NCBI GenBank assembly: GCA_009493725.1
Contig: VOGB01000004.1
Coordinates: 124,001 to 188,000, forward strand
DNA: 64,000 nt
Direction of reading: 5' to 3'
DNA from: Pseudoramibacter fermentans
Lineage (GTDB): Bacteria; Bacillota; Clostridia; Eubacteriales; Eubacteriaceae
Shown here: positions 60,233-64,000 of the stretch, piece after piece
Layout of the letters: each line of letters begins with the position of its first letter
How positions within the stretch are numbered: position 1 is the first letter of the stretch
Notes under the pieces: generated by a model
What the model saw: only the letters and a program-made list of their open reading frames with translations
Database searches by the model: none
What the model was told of the DNA's origin: nothing
Position numbers and translations under genes: made by a program

Positions 60233-62227
60233 ATGAGAATTACGGATTTGCTCAAGAAGGAAGGGATTGAGCTGAATGGCCCGTCGGGCACCAAAGCGGA
60301 AACCATCTCCAATATGGTTAAGCTGATGACGGCGACAGGGAACATCAACGATCCTAAGGGCTATGAAGCGGCGCTGACCAAGCGTGAACAGGAAGGCACG
60401 ACGGGAATCGGCGAAGGGATTGCGATTCCCCACGGGAAAACAGCAGCGGTTGACCACGCAGGTCTTGCCTGCATGGTCTGCAAGGACGGGACGGAATTCG
60501 ATTCGATGGACGGCCAGCCGGCCAATTTGATCTTCGCGATTGCCGTTCCAAACAACGCGGACAACACCCATTTGGAAATGCTGTCCAGATTGTCGATGAT
60601 GCTGATGGATGAAGATTTCAGAAAAGAACTCATCGATTGTAACGACAAAGATGAATTCTTGAAAATCATCGACGCGAAGGAAACAGAAAAATTTGGCGAT
60701 GAAGAGCTCGACATTCCGGAAGAACCGGAAAAAGAAGAACCAGCATCATCTGGATACGATCTGTTAGCCGTAACGGCCTGCCCGACATGGATCGCCCACA
60801 CCTACATGGCGGCGGAATCCCTCGAAGAAAAAGCCAAGAAAATGGGCTACACGATCAAGGTTGAAACCAACGGCTCCGGCGGGATCAAAAATAAACTTAC
60901 CCCGGAAGAAATTGAAGGCGCCAAGGGCATCATCGTCGCAGCGGACAAAAAGGTTGAAATGGACCGTTTCGACGGCAAGCACGTGTTGATTACTAAAGTT
61001 GCGGACGGCATCAACAAACCGGAACAGCTGATTAACGACGCCCTCGCACAAAAGGGTGCAGTTTACCACGCAGCTGCCGGCGCATCGAAGTCGGATGACG
61101 ACGAAGGCGGCGAAGAAGAATCCGTTGGCCGTAAGATTTACAAAGACTTAATGAATGGCGTTTCCCACATGCTGCCATTCGTCATTGGCGGTGGGATCAT
61201 GATGGCCCTGTCCTTCTTGATCGACGCCGGCAACATCGGCTCATCCTTTGGGACCGGCACACCGGTCGCCGCGTTCTTCAACCAGGTTGGGAACGGCGCA
61301 TTCGCGTTCATGCTGCCGGTACTCGCTGGGTTTATCGCGATGAGTATTGCGGACCGTCCGGGTCTGGCAGTCGGGTTTGTCGGCGGCTGGCTCGCGAAAG
61401 AAGGGATCCGCATTGGCTACTACAAGGGCAAGCTGGCATTCCTGTATTCCGGACTTGATCCGAAGCTTTCCCTCGTTTCCGCCGGGTTCCTCGGCGCAAT
61501 GGCAGCCGGCTTTATCGCAGGGTATCTGGTCTTGGGCCTGAAGAAGCTTTGCAGCCATATGCCTGAATCCCTCGAAGGGATCAAGCCGATGCTGATCTAT
61601 CCATTTGTCGGCGTACTGTTAATCGGCCTCATTATGGTGCTCATCAACTGGCCGCTGTCAGCACTGAATCAGCTGCTGTACAACGCCTTGGAAAGCATGG
61701 GCAACGGTTCAAAAGCGATCCTCGGCCTCGTCGTCGGCGGCATGATGGCCATCGATATGGGCGGCCCGTTCAACAAGGCAGCTTACCTGTTTGGGACCGG
61801 GATGCTGGCCTCTGGCAATTACGACATCATGGCAGCTGTCATGATCGGCGGGATGGTGCCGCCGCTGGGCATCGCTCTGGCGACATCGATCTTCAAAAAC
61901 CGTTTCACCAAGCGCGAACGTCAGTCTGGGATCTCCTGCTACGTCATGGGGTTATCCTTTATCACAGAAGGTGCGATTCCGTTTGCTGCCTCTGACCCGG
62001 CACACGTCATCCCAAGCTGCGTCGTCGGTTCAGCTGTAGCAGGCGCACTGTCCATGGTCTTCAACTGTACCCTGCGCGCACCGCACGGCGGCATCTTCGT
62101 TTTCCCGGTGGTCGGCAATTGGCCGATGTACCTCCTGGCACTGTTGATCGGATCGGTGATCACGATGGCACTGCTCGGTATTTTGAAAAAACCGCTTCCG
62201 GCTGAAGAATCTGGTTTGGAAAAATAA
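60233..62227 (+). CDS. fruA: Fructose-specific PTS permease IIABC
   Basis: 664 residues, three domains in one chain. IIA: about 1-150, phospho-His 67 in GIAIPHGKTAAV. IIB: about 177-275, phospho-Cys 183 in AVTACPTWIAHTYMAAE. IIC: about 305-660, about eight to ten membrane segments with GGGIMMALSFLID and EGAIPFAASDPAHVIPS. It imports fructose as fructose-1-phosphate, the FruK substrate. Strong AGGAGGG ribosome site. Confidence 0.96.
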   Translation: MRITDLLKKEGIELNGPSGTKAETISNMVKLMTATGNINDPKGYEAALTKREQEGTTGIGEGIAIPHGKTAAVDHAGLACMVCKDGTEFDSMDGQPANLIFAIAVPNNADNTHLEMLSRLSMMLMDEDFRKELIDCNDKDEFLKIIDAKETEKFGDEELDIPEEPEKEEPASSGYDLLAVTACPTWIAHTYMAAESLEEKAKKMGYTIKVETNGSGGIKNKLTPEEIEGAKGIIVAADKKVEMDRFDGKHVLITKVADGINKPEQLINDALAQKGAVYHAAAGASKSDDDEGGEEESVGRKIYKDLMNGVSHMLPFVIGGGIMMALSFLIDAGNIGSSFGTGTPVAAFFNQVGNGAFAFMLPVLAGFIAMSIADRPGLAVGFVGGWLAKEGIRIGYYKGKLAFLYSGLDPKLSLVSAGFLGAMAAGFIAGYLVLGLKKLCSHMPESLEGIKPMLIYPFVGVLLIGLIMVLINWPLSALNQLLYNALESMGNGSKAILGLVVGGMMAIDMGGPFNKAAYLFGTGMLASGNYDIMAAVMIGGMVPPLGIALATSIFKNRFTKRERQSGISCYVMGLSFITEGAIPFAASDPAHVIPSCVVGSAVAGALSMVFNCTLRAPHGGIFVFPVVGNWPMYLLALLIGSVITMALLGILKKPLPAEESGLEK

Positions 62228-62242
62228 TATAGCTTTTTCCAG

Positions 62243-62270
62243 TTGATTTTAAACTCGGAAATGATAAAAT
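62243..62270 (+). promoter_or_regulatory. Promoter of ptsH
   Basis: TTGATT (62243-62248), 16 nt, TAAAAT (62265-62270) with TGA upstream; about 44 nt before the start. Confidence 0.72.
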
Positions 62271-62314
62271 AATTTTATACAAAGATTTGAATAAATTGAA
62301 GGAGTTCAATACAA

Positions 62315-62572
62315 ATGAAAGAATTTACGTACACCATTACAGACCCAGCAGGTATTCACGCACGTCCGGCAGGCATTCTGGTTAAAAAGACACAGCCGTA
62401 CGCTTCAGAAATCACATTAGTCAAAGGCGACAAGCAGGCTAACGGCAAGAGCATGCTCTCTGTCATGGGCCTTGGCGCAAGAAATGGCGACGAAATCACG
62501 GTTCAGGCTGAAGGTGCAGACGAAGCAGACGCAATTGCGGAACTCGAAGCATTCTTCAAAGAAAATCTCTAA
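62315..62572 (+). CDS. ptsH: Phosphocarrier protein HPr
   Basis: 85 residues. HPr carries phosphate from enzyme I to PTS IIA domains. The active His15 (GIHARPAG) and the regulatory Ser46 (NGKSMLSVMGL), phosphorylated by HPr kinase in Gram-positives, are both present, so it can also serve catabolite repression with CcpA. GAAGGAG precedes the ATG. It lies after fruA with its own promoter rather than next to ptsI, so it may be the general HPr or an extra copy. Confidence 0.95.
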   Translation: MKEFTYTITDPAGIHARPAGILVKKTQPYASEITLVKGDKQANGKSMLSVMGLGARNGDEITVQAEGADEADAIAELEAFFKENL

Positions 62573-62590
62573 TTCAAATCGATTTCGACG

Positions 62591-62622
62591 ACAGCTTCCA
62601 GCTATGCTGGAGGCTGTTTTTT
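62591..62622 (+). terminator. Terminator of ptsH
   Basis: ACAGCTTCCAGC (62591-62602) and GCTGGAGGCTGT (62606-62617), TAT loop, T run. Confidence 0.9.
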
Positions 62623-62636
62623 ATTGCCAAATCCTG

Positions 62637-62645
62637 TGTTATAAT
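62637..62645 (+). promoter_or_regulatory. Extended -10 promoter of the last gene
   Basis: TGT and TATAAT (62640-62645) directly after the ptsH terminator; no clear -35. Confidence 0.55.
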
Positions 62646-62703
62646 AATAAAGTATTACGCATGAAAACGGCGCAAATCGGATGATGGCGCCGGGGAGGAT
62701 AAA

Positions 62704-64000
62704 ATGGCATCACAACGCGAAATCATGGAGGCGCTGGCTCGGGCAGCCAAGCCTGAGGGCGCGGAAAACGCGGACAAATACGCAGAAATAAAAAAACAGC
62801 TGGAGGCAAAGGCCAAACAGAAACGGCAGCAGAAGAGGCGGACGGGCGGGACCGTGCTCGCCTCCGGTCATACCGCTGATCAGGTTTCGCCGCGGCCGGG
62901 GCATCTCAGCGGCAGCAGCCACACGAGTATTCCCCATCCGGTCGATGGCGGCGAAGCTCGGGTCGCGACGACGCCGACCAGCCGACGCACGACGCGTCAG
63001 GCACGGGTCAGACGCTCCGGCACGACCCTGGCCTCTGGGCATTCGGCGGAAGAAGTGACAGGTCACGCGCTGCCGAAGGTGGAGACGCCGGAAGCCGATC
63101 TGCCGCCGGTTCAGACGCGGCGTTCAATTTTTGCCAATACTGGCACGACTTTGGCTTCTGGCCACACAGCAGACGAGATTTTAAGCGGCGCGCCGGAGCC
63201 GCCGAAGCCCCAGGCCGAGCCTGAGAGAGCTGGTGCGGCAAGCCGGCCGCAGCCAAAACCAGAGCAGCCGTCCAAACCGGCCGCGCCACAGGCTGTTGAA
63301 ACCAAACCGGAACCGGCTCCCGCGCCGGCAGCACCGCAGGCAGCTGAAATCGAAGACGCGGTGATCGAAGAAATTCCTGAAACACCACAGGCTGCAGCAC
63401 CAGATGAAAAAGCGGCTGTGCAGGACGCGGCGGCAGCGCGGGCCGAACGGGAAAGAGCGGCCGCCATCGAGCAGGACCGCATTGCTACAATGGCCGCGCA
63501 GGAAGCGGCGAGAGAGCTGACCGAGGCCGAAAAGGCTAAGCAGCAAGCGGCTGAAACACAAGAGACACCAGTCCAAACGCCGGCGCAGCAGCCGGGTCTG
63601 TCCTTTTCTGAACAGATTCGGGCGGCCGGCGGCGCAATCCCGGATGCGGTTGACGTGGGCCGCGAAACAGAGGACCTCGGCGAATTGTGGCAGCGCCTCA
63701 ACGAGTACAAGGTCAAATGCCTGTCGACGCCGGAAATGTTCAGTGAAGGGGCGGTCGACCTGCCGGACGCGCTCATCGACTTCTTTAACGCCGATGGCCG
63801 AGAAAAGCGCGTGATGGTGCTGTTTGAAGGGCGGGAATACCCGTCCTATCTCGAAAGCAGCGATGGTGTCGGTGGCTATCGTCTCGAATGGAGCAAGGCG
63901 CTGAGCCGTAAATTCTACAGCATGTTCCCGCAGTACGAGGAATTTTTCGATGGGGACATGACGGAAGCAAAACAGAAAAAGCGCCCCTATCTTGCCATCG
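62704..64000 (+). CDS. Unrecognised protein with three GTxLASGH repeats (3' truncated by window edge)
   Basis: The frame stays open from an ATG at 62704 (GGGAGGAT 4-11 nt upstream) to the window end, giving 432 residues so far. The N-terminal 30 residues are charged (SQREIMEALARAAKPEGAEN). Three copies of G-T-(V/T)-L-A-S-G-H-(T/S)-A-(D/E) occur at residues 49-59, 106-116 and 147-157, each after basic residues. Then comes a Pro/Ala/Glu-rich low-complexity region (about 160-300) and, from about 320, a globular-looking region (TEDLGELWQRLNEYKVKCLS; RVMVLFEGREYPSYLESSDG). I cannot name a family. Translated GC-rich antisense frames here are shadows. Confidence 0.7.
   Translation, partial: MASQREIMEALARAAKPEGAENADKYAEIKKQLEAKAKQKRQQKRRTGGTVLASGHTADQVSPRPGHLSGSSHTSIPHPVDGGEARVATTPTSRRTTRQARVRRSGTTLASGHSAEEVTGHALPKVETPEADLPPVQTRRSIFANTGTTLASGHTADEILSGAPEPPKPQAEPERAGAASRPQPKPEQPSKPAAPQAVETKPEPAPAPAAPQAAEIEDAVIEEIPETPQAAAPDEKAAVQDAAAARAERERAAAIEQDRIATMAAQEAARELTEAEKAKQQAAETQETPVQTPAQQPGLSFSEQIRAAGGAIPDAVDVGRETEDLGELWQRLNEYKVKCLSTPEMFSEGAVDLPDALIDFFNADGREKRVMVLFEGREYPSYLESSDGVGGYRLEWSKALSRKFYSMFPQYEEFFDGDMTEAKQKKRPYLAI

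Noticed and set aside
62661..62684. Seven-codon leader peptide (MKTAQIG) before the last gene
   Set aside because: No ribosome site and no associated attenuator structure; likely chance.
63111..63776. Long minus-strand frame rich in Ser/Ala/Cys (and two others nearby)
   Set aside because: It is antisense to a continuous plus-strand gene with a good ribosome site; GC-rich Pro/Ala codons on one strand create open frames on the other.

Overview
The window looks like the chromosome of a low-to-medium GC Gram-positive anaerobe of the class Clostridia. A non-sporing member of the Eubacteriaceae (Eubacterium limosum / Pseudoramibacter type) is my best guess. The reasons are inferential: the Firmicutes spoVB-mazG-rqcP-divIC-tilS-hpt-ftsH-coaX-dus gene order without the sporulation genes that normally sit in it, consensus sigma-A promoters with many extended -10 elements, an OLE RNA locus, and a lone EutL-type microcompartment shell gene. 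I saw no mobile elements, CRISPR arrays, rRNA or integration scars.

Layout. 1-4.1 kb: end of a SpoVB/MurJ-like flippase, mazG, hup, rqcP, divIC and an exopolyphosphatase. 4.1-4.5 kb: four tRNAs (Leu, initiator fMet, elongator Met, Glu) from one strong promoter. 4.6-13.2 kb: tilS, hpt, ftsH, a FlK-like hotdog thioesterase, coaX, dusB, a UPF0489-like protein and murE. 13.3-14.8 kb, minus strand: a CymR-like Rrf2 regulator and degV. 14.9-21.1 kb: tex, carD, a PIN-TRAM membrane protein, an RsmF-like rRNA methylase and an arginase-fold protein. 21.1-28.8 kb, minus strand: a complete-looking hisZGDCBHAF(IE) operon lacking only histidinol-phosphatase. 29.0-32.6 kb: a HAD phosphatase, cca, rsmA and the orphan eutL. 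32.7-40.7 kb: an LCP wall-polymer ligase (minus), hpf, a DUF5317 membrane protein, secA and prfB. 40.8-47.7 kb: pyrE (minus), then a ~0.6-kb non-coding RNA of the OLE class followed by its partner gene oapA and tlyA-nadK-argR-recN-lgt. 47.8-58.3 kb: an eight-gene Ser/Thr kinase / FHA / ABC-exporter / TPR-propeller cluster. 58.4-62.6 kb: the fructose PTS operon fruR-fruK-fruA plus ptsH. 62.7 kb to the end: the 5' part of an unrecognised gene with three copies of a short repeat.

Three things stand out. First, the OLE RNA with OapA, a large structured RNA of still debated function in its characteristic tlyA-nadK-argR-recN neighbourhood. Second, a single EutL-type shell protein with its own promoter and terminator and no other microcompartment gene nearby. 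Third, the kinase cluster: a transmembrane kinase with extracellular TPRs instead of PASTA domains, six FHA domains on three proteins (one a Rv1747-like ABC ATPase), and two paralogous single-pass proteins that share a Thr-containing acidic N-terminal motif. I infer a phospho-Thr controlled envelope sensing or export system. It is the best candidate for an undescribed system here.
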